From the NCBI RefSeq assembly GCF_025273675.1, contig NZ_CP045809.1, positions 4,898,001-4,962,000 on the forward strand: a stretch of DNA of 64,000 bases, given 5' to 3'. The DNA comes from Gordonia pseudamarae. Its GTDB lineage: Bacteria > Actinomycetota > Actinomycetes > Mycobacteriales > Mycobacteriaceae. The position numbers were made by a program, and so were the translations under genes. How positions within the stretch are numbered: position 1 is the first letter of the stretch; every line of letters starts with the position of its first letter. Shown here in pieces: positions 33,315-42,641 of the stretch. The notes below the pieces were generated by a model. That model did not search any database. It was not told where the DNA came from and saw nothing but the letters and a program-made list of their open reading frames with translations.

Positions 33315-34562
33315 CTACCAGGTGACAGGCAGATCCGTGATCGCCTGCGTCAGATTGTCCTTGTCCACGATTGCTTCGCCCGCCAGTGTGAGCTCGGGGA
33401 TGCGCTTGTACAGTTCGGCCAGACCGACCTGCATCTCCATCCGCGCGAGCGGCGCGCCCAGACAGTGGTGCATTCCGTAGCTCAACGTGAGGTGCGGATT
33501 GTTCTCGCGACGGATGTCGAAGACATCGTCGTGCTCGAGCGCGACGCCGTCATGCCCGCAGCACATCGGATCGAACAGCGCGGCCTCACCTTTCGCGATG
33601 AACTGGCCTTCGATCGTCACATCCTCGGTGGCCACGAACGGCACCATTCCACCCCCACCGGTGACCTTGTCGCCGATGGCCATGCGACCGTGCCGCAGGA
33701 TCTCCTCGACCGCGGTCGGCGCGACCCCGTCGGGATCGGAGAGGAACACCTCGAGCTGGTCGGGATTGCGCAACAGGGAGAGCACGCCGGCACCGATGAA
33801 GTTCGCGGTGTTGTCGAATCCGCCGATGATGAGGACCAGTGCGATGGGCAGGATCTCACCGTCGGTGAGTGAGTCGTCCTTGTCGCGCGCGTTGGCGAGA
33901 TCGCTGAGCAGGTCCTCGCGCGGCTCACGCCGACGCTCCTCGATGAGCGCCATCATGTACACAACCAGCTCGGTCATGTTCGCCACGACCTCTTCCTCGG
34001 GCATGTTGGCCACCGCGAGGGTCGAGGAACTCCACTTCTGGAACTTCGGCCGATCCTCCGGCGGCACGCCGAGCAGATTCGCGAGCATCTGGATGGGAAG
34101 CGCGACCGTGTACTCCTCGACCAGGTTGACCGGACCGCCCTTGGCCACCATCTCGTCGATGAGGTGGTTCGCGAACTCGATCGCCGAATCCCGCATCGCC
34201 TTCACACGTTTGGGCGAGATCGAGCGCTGCACGAGTTTGCGGAGCTTGGTGTGGTGCGGCGGATCCTCGAACTGGATGGTGGTCTTCAGGAAGTCGGGGA
34301 ACTCCACGAAATAGGGCACCACGCGCTCACCGGTCCGGAAGGGCTCGCGCACGAAACGGCTGTCAGCGAGCATCTGGCGGGCGGCGCTGTTGCGGTGGAT
34401 GACCCATACGTCGCCGCCGAAAGGCATGGTGACCTTGGTCATCGGGCGGTCGACGGCGATCGCCCGATAACGTTGGCCCGCCTCGGTCGGCGTGACGGCA
34501 CCGAAGGGATATTCGGCGGGCGCGTCCGTCGTGGTCGGATGGGGCATTTCGGTTGTACTCAC
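33315..34562 (-). CDS. Cytochrome P450
   Basis: The 415-residue soluble P450 has an I-helix segment GGFDNTAN at 247-254, the ExxR pair Glu287/Arg290 and the haem-binding motif SYGMHHCLGAPLAR with Cys367. The start is GTG 34562, with CGGAG upstream; a 36-residue arginine-rich extension is rejected. The neighbouring ferredoxin and reductase would drive it, and an SDR 31 bp upstream could oxidise the alcohol formed. It could hydroxylate a steroid nucleus or side chain; I cannot assign a CYP family by eye. Confidence 0.93.
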   Translation of the reverse strand: MSTTEMPHPTTTDAPAEYPFGAVTPTEAGQRYRAIAVDRPMTKVTMPFGGDVWVIHRNSAARQMLADSRFVREPFRTGERVVPYFVEFPDFLKTTIQFEDPPHHTKLRKLVQRSISPKRVKAMRDSAIEFANHLIDEMVAKGGPVNLVEEYTVALPIQMLANLLGVPPEDRPKFQKWSSSTLAVANMPEEEVVANMTELVVYMMALIEERRREPREDLLSDLANARDKDDSLTDGEILPIALVLIIGGFDNTANFIGAGVLSLLRNPDQLEVFLSDPDGVAPTAVEEILRHGRMAIGDKVTGGGGMVPFVATEDVTIEGQFIAKGEAALFDPMCCGHDGVALEHDDVFDIRRENNPHLTLSYGMHHCLGAPLARMEMQVGLAELYKRIPELTLAGEAIVDKDNLTQAITDLPVTW

Positions 34563-34593
34563 TGGTGACTCCGGGTGGGCTGGGTGTGACGGG

Positions 34594-35502
34594 TCAGGAA
34601 GAAACCGGCATTTGCGCCGGCGCGACGACCTGCGGAATGGCCTCGGGGGTGATCGCCATGATCTGGTCAAAGCTCTCCGCGATCGACTCGATGGTCAATC
34701 CGGGATCGTGGATCCCCACCGTGTTGACGAGGGCGAGACGGTTCACGATGCCACCGGCGACGTTGAAGACCTCACCGGTGACCGTGCATTCGGGGTGGAC
34801 GAGGTAGGCGGCCACCGGAGCGACATGTTCGGGAAGCAACGAGGTCCGCATGTACTCCATGATCTCGGGGGAAAGCGTCTCGGCGGCCGCTTCGGCCATC
34901 CGGGTGCCCGCGCCCGGCGCGATCGCGTTGACCTTGATGCCGGCTTCGAGCCCTTCGAGGGCAAGGTTTCGGGTCAGACCGAACAGTGCGCCCTTCGAGC
35001 CGCCGTAGTGGGCCATTCCCGGGTTACCCAGCATGGCAGCCGAAATCGTGTTGACGATGCGGGGGGCATCCGCGTTCAGCAGATGCGGCCACGCCGCGCG
35101 GCACACGCGCAGCGCTCCGAAGTAGTGCACGTCGAGGTGGCGCTGGTACTCCTCGTCGGGAACCTCGGCGAACGGCGCGGTGCGCACAATGCCCGCGTTG
35201 TTGATAACGGCGCTGAGGCCGCCGAATGCGGAGAGAGCGGCGTCGACGAGAGCGTGGGCACCTTCTTCGGTTGCGACGTTGGCGTTGCACGCCACCGCCT
35301 TTCCGCCCGCGGCCGTGATCTCGGCGACGACCGCGCCGGCGGGATCGTCGCCGACGACACCCGCGCCGTCGATGCTCGATCCGAGGTCACCGACGACGAC
35401 GGACGCGCCACGCGAGGCCAGCAGCCGAGCATGGGCGCGGCCGATGCCGCGTCCCGCACCCGTGACGATCACGACGCGATCAGTGAAATCCAGTGTTGCC
35501 AT
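34594..35502 (-). CDS. SDR family oxidoreductase with extended C-terminus
   Basis: The 302-residue SDR has GAGRGIG, an acidic insert around residue 45, NNAGIVR, NTISAAM and the active-site segment YGGSK. The pattern and length resemble the dehydrogenase domain of 17beta-HSD type 4 and similar bacterial hydroxyacyl-CoA or hydroxysteroid dehydrogenases. It lies between SMP-30 and the P450 in one operon. The C-terminal 60 residues are specific to this subgroup and have no clear motif. Confidence 0.88.
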   Translation of the reverse strand: MATLDFTDRVVIVTGAGRGIGRAHARLLASRGASVVVGDLGSSIDGAGVVGDDPAGAVVAEITAAGGKAVACNANVATEEGAHALVDAALSAFGGLSAVINNAGIVRTAPFAEVPDEEYQRHLDVHYFGALRVCRAAWPHLLNADAPRIVNTISAAMLGNPGMAHYGGSKGALFGLTRNLALEGLEAGIKVNAIAPGAGTRMAEAAAETLSPEIMEYMRTSLLPEHVAPVAAYLVHPECTVTGEVFNVAGGIVNRLALVNTVGIHDPGLTIESIAESFDQIMAITPEAIPQVVAPAQMPVSS

Positions 35503-35549
35503 GTTCTTCTCCTGTTTCCGGAGGGATGAGCCGGGGGACTGAGATGGCG

Positions 35550-36521
35550 TCAGGGACGCGTCGCGCCGCCGCTATGGGCGACGTCGGCGACCCACAGTGC
35601 GCCGAGCGCCTCGCGCGCCGACTTCTCGAAGTCGAAGACCTCGACACCCACGGTCATGTAGAGGGTCTTGCGGTCGGTGCCGCCGAGCACGCATGCCGAC
35701 GCCAGGCCGCTCTCGAGCGGGACCGCGATCTTGTCGGTGACGCCGTTCTCGGTGAATCGAGCGACATAGCCGCAGCCGGGCATCGAGGCCCACACTCCAC
35801 CTTCGTCGTCGAGACCGATGCCGTCGGGAAGGAACGGGCACTGCGCGAACTCGCGCGGGTTCGACAGGGTGCCGTCGTCGGAGCGGTCCAAGGTGATGAT
35901 CCGGTTGGCGAAGGCCTCCGCCGTGATCACCTTGCTGCCATCGGCGGTGATCGCGATCCCGTTCGCGCCCATCAGAGGACCCGCCTTGTCGGCGGTGGAG
36001 GCCGAACCGTCGGGTGCCACCACGATGATCGGCGAAGCGGCCGGCGCTGCGCCGTTGAACATGTCGAATCCGAGTTGGGTGACATAGGCGCGGCCCTGCG
36101 CGTCGACGACCATGTCGTTGATCGGGCCGGGTGCGAACTCGGAGACATCCGCGTAGACGCTGAGGTCGTCGACTCCGTTGCCATCGTGGACCAGCACGAC
36201 CTTCTCGTGCATGGAGTTGACGATCAGCCGGCCGTCGGGCAGCCAACCGAATCCACCGAGGACGATCGGGGCATCCGAGCCCTCGGCGCGGGCGGTCGCG
36301 TCGACGACGACCGCGACGTTGCCGTCGGCGTCGACGGTCTTCAGGGTCGAGGTGTACATGTCGGAGAACCAGAACAGGTCGTCGTGCCAGCGTGGGCATT
36401 CCGGCCACGAGAAGCCCTTGGCCAGCTCACGCGCGGGGTGGGGGTCGGCGTCGGCGACTGCGGCCTCGATGGCCTTGGCGATGTCAGCGGGATCGGGATA
36501 GTCGAGTGCATTCTCGGACAT
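35550..36521 (-). CDS. SMP-30/gluconolactonase-type lactonase
   Basis: The 323-residue protein is a six-bladed propeller of the SMP-30 family. Metal-ligand positions are visible as Glu in WPECPRWH, Asn in GPINDMVVD and Asp in LPDGIGLD. It would hydrolyse a lactone. Baeyer-Villiger enzymes elsewhere in the region can make lactones, for example from ring D, so a steroid lactone is a plausible substrate; this is inference. It is the first gene of the SMP-30/SDR/P450/ferredoxin/reductase unit, with a palindrome 125 bp upstream. Confidence 0.88.
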   Translation of the reverse strand: MSENALDYPDPADIAKAIEAAVADADPHPARELAKGFSWPECPRWHDDLFWFSDMYTSTLKTVDADGNVAVVVDATARAEGSDAPIVLGGFGWLPDGRLIVNSMHEKVVLVHDGNGVDDLSVYADVSEFAPGPINDMVVDAQGRAYVTQLGFDMFNGAAPAASPIIVVAPDGSASTADKAGPLMGANGIAITADGSKVITAEAFANRIITLDRSDDGTLSNPREFAQCPFLPDGIGLDDEGGVWASMPGCGYVARFTENGVTDKIAVPLESGLASACVLGGTDRKTLYMTVGVEVFDFEKSAREALGALWVADVAHSGGATRP

Positions 36522-36622
36522 GTACTGGGTCCTCCGGTGATGATGTTGAACAACAACGTAATTGAGCGGTCGAGCGACTCGTGAACTGGGTCACATCGCC
36601 TTGTCACCGTGACCCTAGGCGC

Positions 36623-37438
36623 TCATTCGAGGCGCAAATCGGCATCTCCCACCCAGTGGGCACTCTGTTCGGAGCGATCGGCGTCATGCCTGCGTGCAGC
36701 GTCCTCGCCGGTGGTTTCGGTCGTCTGTCCACCGCCCAGATATGCGCGCTCGATACGTTGTGGATCGGCCCGGAAGGCCGATGCGTCGTCCTGGTCCACG
36801 ACGCGGCCGTGGACCAGGACGCTTGCGCGGTCGGCAGCTGCCAGCGCGAGGTGGACATGCTGCTCCACCAATACCACCGCCATGCCCTCGTCCCGCGCCA
36901 GCGCGACGAGAACCTCGAGGATCTCGTCGACGATGACGGGCGCCAGACCCATGCTCAGCTCGTCGATGAGCAGCACTTTGGGGTGCTGCAGAATGGCACG
37001 GCCGATGGCGAGCATCTGTTGCTCACCACCGGAGAGGCGCCCGGCGTCGACCTTCAATCGCCGCCGCAGCGAGGGGAAGCGATCGAGGACGGTGTCGAGC
37101 GCGGCGCGTCGGCCGGCACGTTCGCGGACAGCGAGTTTCAGGTTCTGCTCGGTCGAGAGCAGGCGGAACAGCGCCCGATCGTCGGGTACCAGCACCATCC
37201 CGGACCGCACCGCCTGACGCGGATTCCCACTGGCCACAGCATGGCCGTCGACCCTCACCTCACCCGCTGCGCGGGGAAGCAGTCCGGACAAGGCCATCAG
37301 CAGTGTGGTCTTGCCCGCACCGTTCGGTCCGAGCAGACAAGTGATCTGCCCCGGGTCCAATGTCAGATCGATGCCTCGCAGACACGGGATACCCTTGCTG
37401 TAGCCGGCGTCGAGTTTGACGCATTCCAAGACCGACAT
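36623..37438 (-). CDS. Liv-type ABC transporter ATPase (LivF)
   Basis: The 271-residue ATPase has Walker A GPNGAGKTT, the signature LSGGEQQMLAIGR and Walker B KVLLIDELSMGL, with the LivF spacing. The last 25 residues extend past the usual end and are charged. It starts 2 bp after the fused permease/ATPase gene, so it is part of the same operon and supplies the second ATPase of the importer. A palindrome for the downstream SMP-30 gene lies inside its 3' end. Confidence 0.93.
   Translation of the reverse strand: MSVLECVKLDAGYSKGIPCLRGIDLTLDPGQITCLLGPNGAGKTTLLMALSGLLPRAAGEVRVDGHAVASGNPRQAVRSGMVLVPDDRALFRLLSTEQNLKLAVRERAGRRAALDTVLDRFPSLRRRLKVDAGRLSGGEQQMLAIGRAILQHPKVLLIDELSMGLAPVIVDEILEVLVALARDEGMAVVLVEQHVHLALAAADRASVLVHGRVVDQDDASAFRADPQRIERAYLGGGQTTETTGEDAARRHDADRSEQSAHWVGDADLRLE
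36646..36661. promoter_or_regulatory. Recurring palindrome CTCCCA-CCCAG-TGGGC upstream of SMP-30
   Basis: CCCA and TGGG arms with a 5-bp spacer lie 125 bp before the SMP-30 start. The site is within the 3' end of livF, so the operator overlaps coding sequence. Confidence 0.5.
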
Positions 37439-37440
37439 CG

Positions 37441-40212
37441 CTATGCCTCCTGCGGAGTGAGTGTGGGTGCGTGCAGCTCGGGGATCGCCTCTGCCGGATC
37501 CGCCACCGCATCCGCGGGCACGCCGAGATAGGCGCGCAGGACCTCCGGATGTGAGCGGACCTCTTCGGGTGTGCCACTGGCGATGACCGTGCCGAGGTCG
37601 AGGACGACCACGCGGTCACACACGGTCAGCACAAGTTCCATGTCGTGGTCGACGAGCAGGATCGCCGTGCCCGCGTCCCGGACCGCCCGCAACTTCACAC
37701 CGAGCCATCGGCTCTCGGTGCTGTCGAGGCCCGCGGCGGGCTCGTCGAGAAGTGCCACCAACGGCTCGGAGACAAGCAGCCGCGCCACGGAAACCAGCTG
37801 TCGTTGGCCTTGAGACAGCGAGGCCACCTCGGCCTCGGCCATCTCGGCCAGACCCAGCATCGACAGAGTGCGCGCGATCCGGTCGCCCGCGGAGATCTGG
37901 GATCGCGATCGTGCCGCACCGACCGCCACGTTCTCCGCGACGGTCAGGTCGTCGTAGAGTTCCACGTCCTGGAAGCTGCGCCGCAGACCCAGGCGGCTGC
38001 GCGCGTGAGGGGTCTTCCCCGAGATGTCGCGGCCGTCGAGGGTCACCGTGCCGGTCGATCTCGCGAAACCGGTGAGCGCGTCGATGACCGTCGTCTTACC
38101 TGCACCGTTGGGCCCGATGAGGCCGACGATCTCGCCCGGCCGCACCTCGAACCCGACGTCGCAGGCCGCTTTGACAGCACCGTAGGAGACGCTCACGCCG
38201 TCGGCCTGCAACAGCGGCTTGTCACCGGTTGCAGGGGTCACCGGCGGCGGCTCGGCGACATCGGTGGAGAGCTTGCCGCGTGTCCGGCGGATCGCGGGCC
38301 ACGGGATGCGCGGCAGACGTCCGGCCACACCGTCCGGATTGAACATGACGGTGATGATCAGGAGCAGGCCACTGAGCACGGCGTAGTAGTCGCCGACGTG
38401 CACGACGCGGTCCATGAACAGGTAGAGAAGGCCACCGGGTGCCATGATCCCGGCGAGGATGCCACCGGTGATGGAGGTGATGCCGGCGAGGTAGATGACC
38501 GCGAACAGCGAGATACCCAGGAACACCCCGAACGGTTCGGGTGTGGCGAGCATCTGCTGATATCCGAGCAGGGCACCGCCGAGCCCGGCGATGAAGGCGC
38601 CGATAGCGAAGGCCAGCAACTTGGTGCGGGACACATCGATACCGCTCGCTGCGGCGGAGCGCTCGTTGGCGCGCACGGCGAGCATGTCGGTTCCCGGTCG
38701 GCTGCGCCGCAGCCAGGCCAGCCCGAGACCCGCCGCGACCAGCACCGTCAGGCACATGATCCCGAAGGCGACGCGCGGATAGTTCTCTCCCGCACCGATC
38801 CCGAGATCGATGCCGAAGATGCGGGGAGACTCGATGGGCGATCCGTCCACGCCTCCGTTGAGGTCGGGATTGCGGAACCAGAACGCCTCCACGAACACCG
38901 CGAGGGCGAGGGTGACGACGGTGAGGGGCAGTCCGCGCACACGTAGCGCGGGCAAGCCGACGACCACACCCACCACGGTCGCGAACATCGCGGCGAGTAT
39001 CGGCGCCAACGGGAACGGCACGCCGAGGTGCTCGTTCACCACGCTCAGGGCATATGCGGACACACCCGCGAGGGTGAGCTGTGCCAGCGAGACCTGGCCG
39101 GCATAACCGGTGATCACCACCTGCGACAGCGCGATCACACCGAAGATGATGGACGTGATCACCGCTGCCCGCCAGCTGCCCGCCGTCGCGACGAGTGCGA
39201 CGACGGCGAGGCCGGTGGCGAGTACCGCGGGAACCGCGATGCGCTCGGGTCGCGGTGCGCGGCCCAGCGTCTGGCGGATCACGCTACCCCGGTCCGGAAG
39301 CGGACGGCCACGGACGACCAGGTAGACGAGGATCAGGAGCAGCGGAATAGACTCGGCCATACCAGATTTGGGGAACCAGTCGACGGACCCCTGCAGATTG
39401 GTCACCTCGGCCTGCAGTGAGCCGATCAGGATACCGGCCACCACCGTGAGCCAGATCGAGGAGAAGTTGCCCACCAGCGTCGCGGCGAGGGCGGGCACGA
39501 TGAACAGCGAGTATGCGATGGGATTCAGGGTGACCAGCGGCGCTATCATGATGCCACCGAAGCCGGCGACCGCCGACGACAGGCCCCAGTTGCACACCGC
39601 GATCCGATCCGGCGACAGGCCGGTGAGGAACGCACCCTTCTCCGACTCGGCCGCAGCCTCGGTGGCCACCCCGAACCGCGTGAACCGGAAGGTGAGTGTG
39701 GTGACAACCGCCAGTACGAGGATCACCACGGTCAGCCAGATGCGGTCGGTGGGAGCGACCGCGTCTCCCATCGAGATCGTCTTGAGCGGGAAGATCGGCT
39801 CGACCGAGACGACCTGCGTCCCAACCCGTTGCGCGATCAGCGCCTGCAGCAGCACCATCAGGCCGATAGATGCCACGGCCTTGGCCACCACGGACGCCGA
39901 CCGCATCGGCCGGAAGATGAGCAGATAACACACCACGCCCAGGAGCGCGGAAACGGCCAGAGAAACCGCCATGGCCGGTAGGACGTCGAGCGACCCGCCG
40001 AGTTCGATCGTTCCCGGCAGACCCGGGATAGGCACCAGGAGTTCACCTTTGCGTAGCAGCGCGAAGGTATAGGCCGCGTACAGCGCAACCGCTCCGGTTG
40101 CGAAGTTGACGACTCCCGAACTCTTGAATGTCATCACGAGTGCGAGCCCCAGCGCGGCATACACCGCACCGTTACCGAGGCCCAGCACGAGATAGGAAAG
40201 GTGATCTGTCAT
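37441..40212 (-). CDS. Fused Liv-type ABC importer: permease LivH, permease LivM and ATPase LivG in one chain
   Basis: The 923-residue protein joins three parts usually encoded by separate genes. Residues 1-300 are a LivH permease (YLVLGLGNGAVYAALGLALV). About 330-635 is a LivM permease (GYAGQVSLAQLTLAGVSAYA, then LRGL segments). About 665-905 is a LivG ATPase with Walker A GPNGAGKTT, signature LSQGQRQL and Walker B ALLDEPAAGLD. It would form the membrane core with LivF, fed by the lipoprotein encoded upstream. Branched-chain amino acids are the family default; an aromatic or steroid acid is likely here from context. ATG 40212 follows GGAGGG. Confidence 0.93.
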   Translation of the reverse strand: MTDHLSYLVLGLGNGAVYAALGLALVMTFKSSGVVNFATGAVALYAAYTFALLRKGELLVPIPGLPGTIELGGSLDVLPAMAVSLAVSALLGVVCYLLIFRPMRSASVVAKAVASIGLMVLLQALIAQRVGTQVVSVEPIFPLKTISMGDAVAPTDRIWLTVVILVLAVVTTLTFRFTRFGVATEAAAESEKGAFLTGLSPDRIAVCNWGLSSAVAGFGGIMIAPLVTLNPIAYSLFIVPALAATLVGNFSSIWLTVVAGILIGSLQAEVTNLQGSVDWFPKSGMAESIPLLLILVYLVVRGRPLPDRGSVIRQTLGRAPRPERIAVPAVLATGLAVVALVATAGSWRAAVITSIIFGVIALSQVVITGYAGQVSLAQLTLAGVSAYALSVVNEHLGVPFPLAPILAAMFATVVGVVVGLPALRVRGLPLTVVTLALAVFVEAFWFRNPDLNGGVDGSPIESPRIFGIDLGIGAGENYPRVAFGIMCLTVLVAAGLGLAWLRRSRPGTDMLAVRANERSAAASGIDVSRTKLLAFAIGAFIAGLGGALLGYQQMLATPEPFGVFLGISLFAVIYLAGITSITGGILAGIMAPGGLLYLFMDRVVHVGDYYAVLSGLLLIITVMFNPDGVAGRLPRIPWPAIRRTRGKLSTDVAEPPPVTPATGDKPLLQADGVSVSYGAVKAACDVGFEVRPGEIVGLIGPNGAGKTTVIDALTGFARSTGTVTLDGRDISGKTPHARSRLGLRRSFQDVELYDDLTVAENVAVGAARSRSQISAGDRIARTLSMLGLAEMAEAEVASLSQGQRQLVSVARLLVSEPLVALLDEPAAGLDSTESRWLGVKLRAVRDAGTAILLVDHDMELVLTVCDRVVVLDLGTVIASGTPEEVRSHPEVLRAYLGVPADAVADPAEAIPELHAPTLTPQEA

Positions 40213-40236
40213 GGCGACCCTCCAGCCGTCTGTAAC

Positions 40237-41475
40237 TCAGCCCGCGATCTTCAGATCGACCGGAACCGCCTGGTCATTGAGCGTGCCGATGAGCATCTGA
40301 TCCGAGCAGATCGCCGGCATCTGCGGGACTGCCGTTCCGTTGCAGGAGAACGTGATGCCTCCGCCGGCAGGCATCTCCACATTCGTGGTGGTCTTCAATG
40401 AGTTCTTGATCGCAGCAGGCGTGACGTCGCCGGTGATCCCACTGGTTGCACCGACCAGTGCCATCACGACCTGATAACCCGACGATGCCGCGCCGGTGAC
40501 ATTGGTGTCGGGCGCATAAGTGGTCAGCACCGATCGGTAGAGAACCGAACTCGGCTGATCCGACAGGTAGTCGGTCGCGGTGATACCGGTGCTGCCCTCG
40601 ATCGTGTCGAGTCCGATGACGTCGGTGACGGACGGATCAAGACATGCCGGGATGAACACCTTCTTGACCGACGGGTCGATGGTCAGGGCCGACTTGTACA
40701 CCGACGCGCAGGTTGCCGCATCGGCCATCACGCTCATGCCGTCCGGCTTGCTCGACAGGCCCGAGTTGACCAGCGGCGACGCGTCCGGCACGCCGAGCGG
40801 GATCGGGACCACGTTCAGCTTCACACCCATGCCGGAAAATACCGGTTCGCCCGTGGCGCGAACGATCGCCGAGATTCCCCCGCCATCGCTGGCAAAGATG
40901 GTGAAGGACTTCATGTTCTGGTCCTTGGCAGCAGTCGCCATAGCCGTCATCGTCCCGGGCAGGCCCGCCGACAGCGAGGACGAGCCCGGTGAGGTGAGCT
41001 CAGCCTGCGAAACCCCGTTGAGGGTGACGAACGGGATGCCCGCACCCGACACGATCGGCAAGATCACCGCGCCCATGGATGTTCCCGGCGACAGCACCGC
41101 GCTGACCTTCTGCTCGACGAATTGGTTGGCGCACTTGGTCGCCGACGTCGGCTCCTCCTGCTGCTTACACACCACGAGGTTGATCGGATGGCCCGCGAGG
41201 CCGCCCCCGTTCTTGTTCACGTACTGCACAGCGGCCTCTGCGCCCTCCCGCATCTCCGGCATCGAGACCGCGGCACCGCCTTCGGTGGACACGAAGCCGA
41301 TCGTCACCGGCGTGCCTGTGGCGGGCTTGTCCGGCAGGGCCGTCGTCGAACCGATTGACTTGTTGCTGCTGTCCGAGTCGTTGCTACACGCGGTCGCACC
41401 TAGTCCAGCGAGCAGCACAAGACTGCCAGCCACTGCGAGGGCACGGCGATGACCGCCCCTTCCACCAACCTTCAT
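40237..41475 (-). CDS. ABC transporter substrate-binding lipoprotein (LivK family)
   Basis: The 412-residue protein begins with a lipoprotein signal: a positively charged start, a hydrophobic stretch and ATAC, where the Cys at about 30 would be lipidated. The mature part is a periplasmic-binding-protein type 1 fold (VTIGFVSTEGGAAVSMPEMR, and LSPGTSMGAVILP). AAGGAG precedes ATG 41475. It is the first gene of the importer operon. The ligand is not known; the regulon site upstream links it to steroid catabolism. Confidence 0.92.
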   Translation of the reverse strand: MKVGGRGGHRRALAVAGSLVLLAGLGATACSNDSDSSNKSIGSTTALPDKPATGTPVTIGFVSTEGGAAVSMPEMREGAEAAVQYVNKNGGGLAGHPINLVVCKQQEEPTSATKCANQFVEQKVSAVLSPGTSMGAVILPIVSGAGIPFVTLNGVSQAELTSPGSSSLSAGLPGTMTAMATAAKDQNMKSFTIFASDGGGISAIVRATGEPVFSGMGVKLNVVPIPLGVPDASPLVNSGLSSKPDGMSVMADAATCASVYKSALTIDPSVKKVFIPACLDPSVTDVIGLDTIEGSTGITATDYLSDQPSSVLYRSVLTTYAPDTNVTGAASSGYQVVMALVGATSGITGDVTPAAIKNSLKTTTNVEMPAGGGITFSCNGTAVPQMPAICSDQMLIGTLNDQAVPVDLKIAG

Positions 41476-41616
41476 GATTTCGTACTCCTTGTCGGTGAGC
41501 GACGACCGATGTCTCGCTCTGATCGGCCGGAACGGGCTTGGGTTGCGTTGACGAGCGTCGGTTCCGAAGCCGGCGCGCCATTATGAACTCGACGATGTCG
41601 CGGTCAGCTCCGACGA

Positions 41617-41633
41617 TTCCCGGTCACCGGGAG
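41617..41633. promoter_or_regulatory. Recurring palindrome TTCCCG-GTCAC-CGGGAG upstream of the importer
   Basis: This is one of the best copies, with five complementary pairs in the arms. It lies 142 bp before the livK start in the 363-bp divergent region that also holds the IclR-gene palindrome. The rest of that region has no ORF I would support. Confidence 0.6.
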
Positions 41634-41769
41634 ACTCGCTCCTCGGGTTCGAACCCGGTCGCCCGGCGGTGGCGACGCCTCGACGACCTGCGGACGCCCC
41701 TGTCCCCGGGCACCCCGTGCACGTGGCCCACTTCACAAATGCGCCGAAATGTGCAATATTCCTCATGAA

Positions 41770-41792
41770 GGCTATTTCTAATCGAAATAGCC
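41770..41792. promoter_or_regulatory. Perfect inverted repeat GGCTATTTC-N5-GAAATAGCC upstream of the second IclR gene
   Basis: Two 9-bp arms with a 5-bp spacer end 46 bp before the IclR start at 41839. It differs from the CCCG/CGGG family. Position suggests autoregulation by the IclR protein. The flanking AT-rich stretch is a likely promoter. Confidence 0.65.
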
Positions 41793-41838
41793 AGTTCAAG
41801 CCCACCCTGCCCGCACAGCTTCGCAGCAAGGAGTCATC

Positions 41839-42612
41839 ATGACCGTCACCCAGGACCTCGATGTCACCGCCGCGTCGCCCAGCGCAACCCTGGACCGCCT
41901 GTCGCTGGTGCTCGACGCGTTCGATGGCCGCGACAGTCTCAGCCTGGCCGAGGTGGTCCTACGCACCGGCCTCCCCCGCTCGTCGGCTCACCGCATGCTC
42001 GACCGGCTGGTCGCGCTTCGTTGGCTGCGGCGAGAGGGCCGCTCATACAGTCTCGGTATCCGGCTGGTCGAACTCGGTTCGCTCGCAGTCCACCAGGACA
42101 AGGTGCACTCCGCCGCCATGGAACACCTGCATCAGCTCTATCGGACCACCGGCATGGTGGTTCACCTCGCGGTCCTCGACGGCGACGACGTGGTGTATCT
42201 GGAAAAGATCGGCGGCCGATTCGCTGCCCACGTACCGACTCGAGTCGGCGGTCGCAGACCGGCTCACACGTCGGCGCTCGGGGCCGCACTTCTCGCGTTC
42301 AACGGGACCACGGGAGCACGTTACGACCACATCCGCGACCACGGCTACGCGATCGAGCGCAACGGAGCGCTGCGCGGATTCGGGTGCATAGCTGCGCCGA
42401 TCGGCCCGATCGGCGAGGCCACCACCGCGGTCTCGATCTGTGGACCGCTACGCCACATGGCATTCGACAGCCGGATGACCTCACCGGTCTTGCTGACGGC
42501 ACAGGCCGCCTGGCGCAGCATGTCCGAGGGAGTTCGGGTCACTCCGACACTCGCTCGGCGAAACATGCTCCGCCGCATGCCCACCGCGCCCAGCGTGCTG
42601 GCCGAGGGATGA
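41839..42612 (+). CDS. IclR family transcriptional regulator (second)
   Basis: The 257-residue protein has the winged helix LSLAEVVLRTGLPRSSAHRML and the effector domain (DDVVYLEKIGG, PAHTSALGAALL, GFGCIAAPIG). It resembles the first IclR protein at 20289 in the helix-turn-helix. AAGGAG precedes ATG 41839. It is divergent from the importer operon, so it may control livK-livHMG-livF as well as itself. Confidence 0.9.
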   Translation: MTVTQDLDVTAASPSATLDRLSLVLDAFDGRDSLSLAEVVLRTGLPRSSAHRMLDRLVALRWLRREGRSYSLGIRLVELGSLAVHQDKVHSAAMEHLHQLYRTTGMVVHLAVLDGDDVVYLEKIGGRFAAHVPTRVGGRRPAHTSALGAALLAFNGTTGARYDHIRDHGYAIERNGALRGFGCIAAPIGPIGEATTAVSICGPLRHMAFDSRMTSPVLLTAQAAWRSMSEGVRVTPTLARRNMLRRMPTAPSVLAEG

Positions 42613-42641
42613 GGCCGGCGCCGTCGTACACCCCTCTGCAC

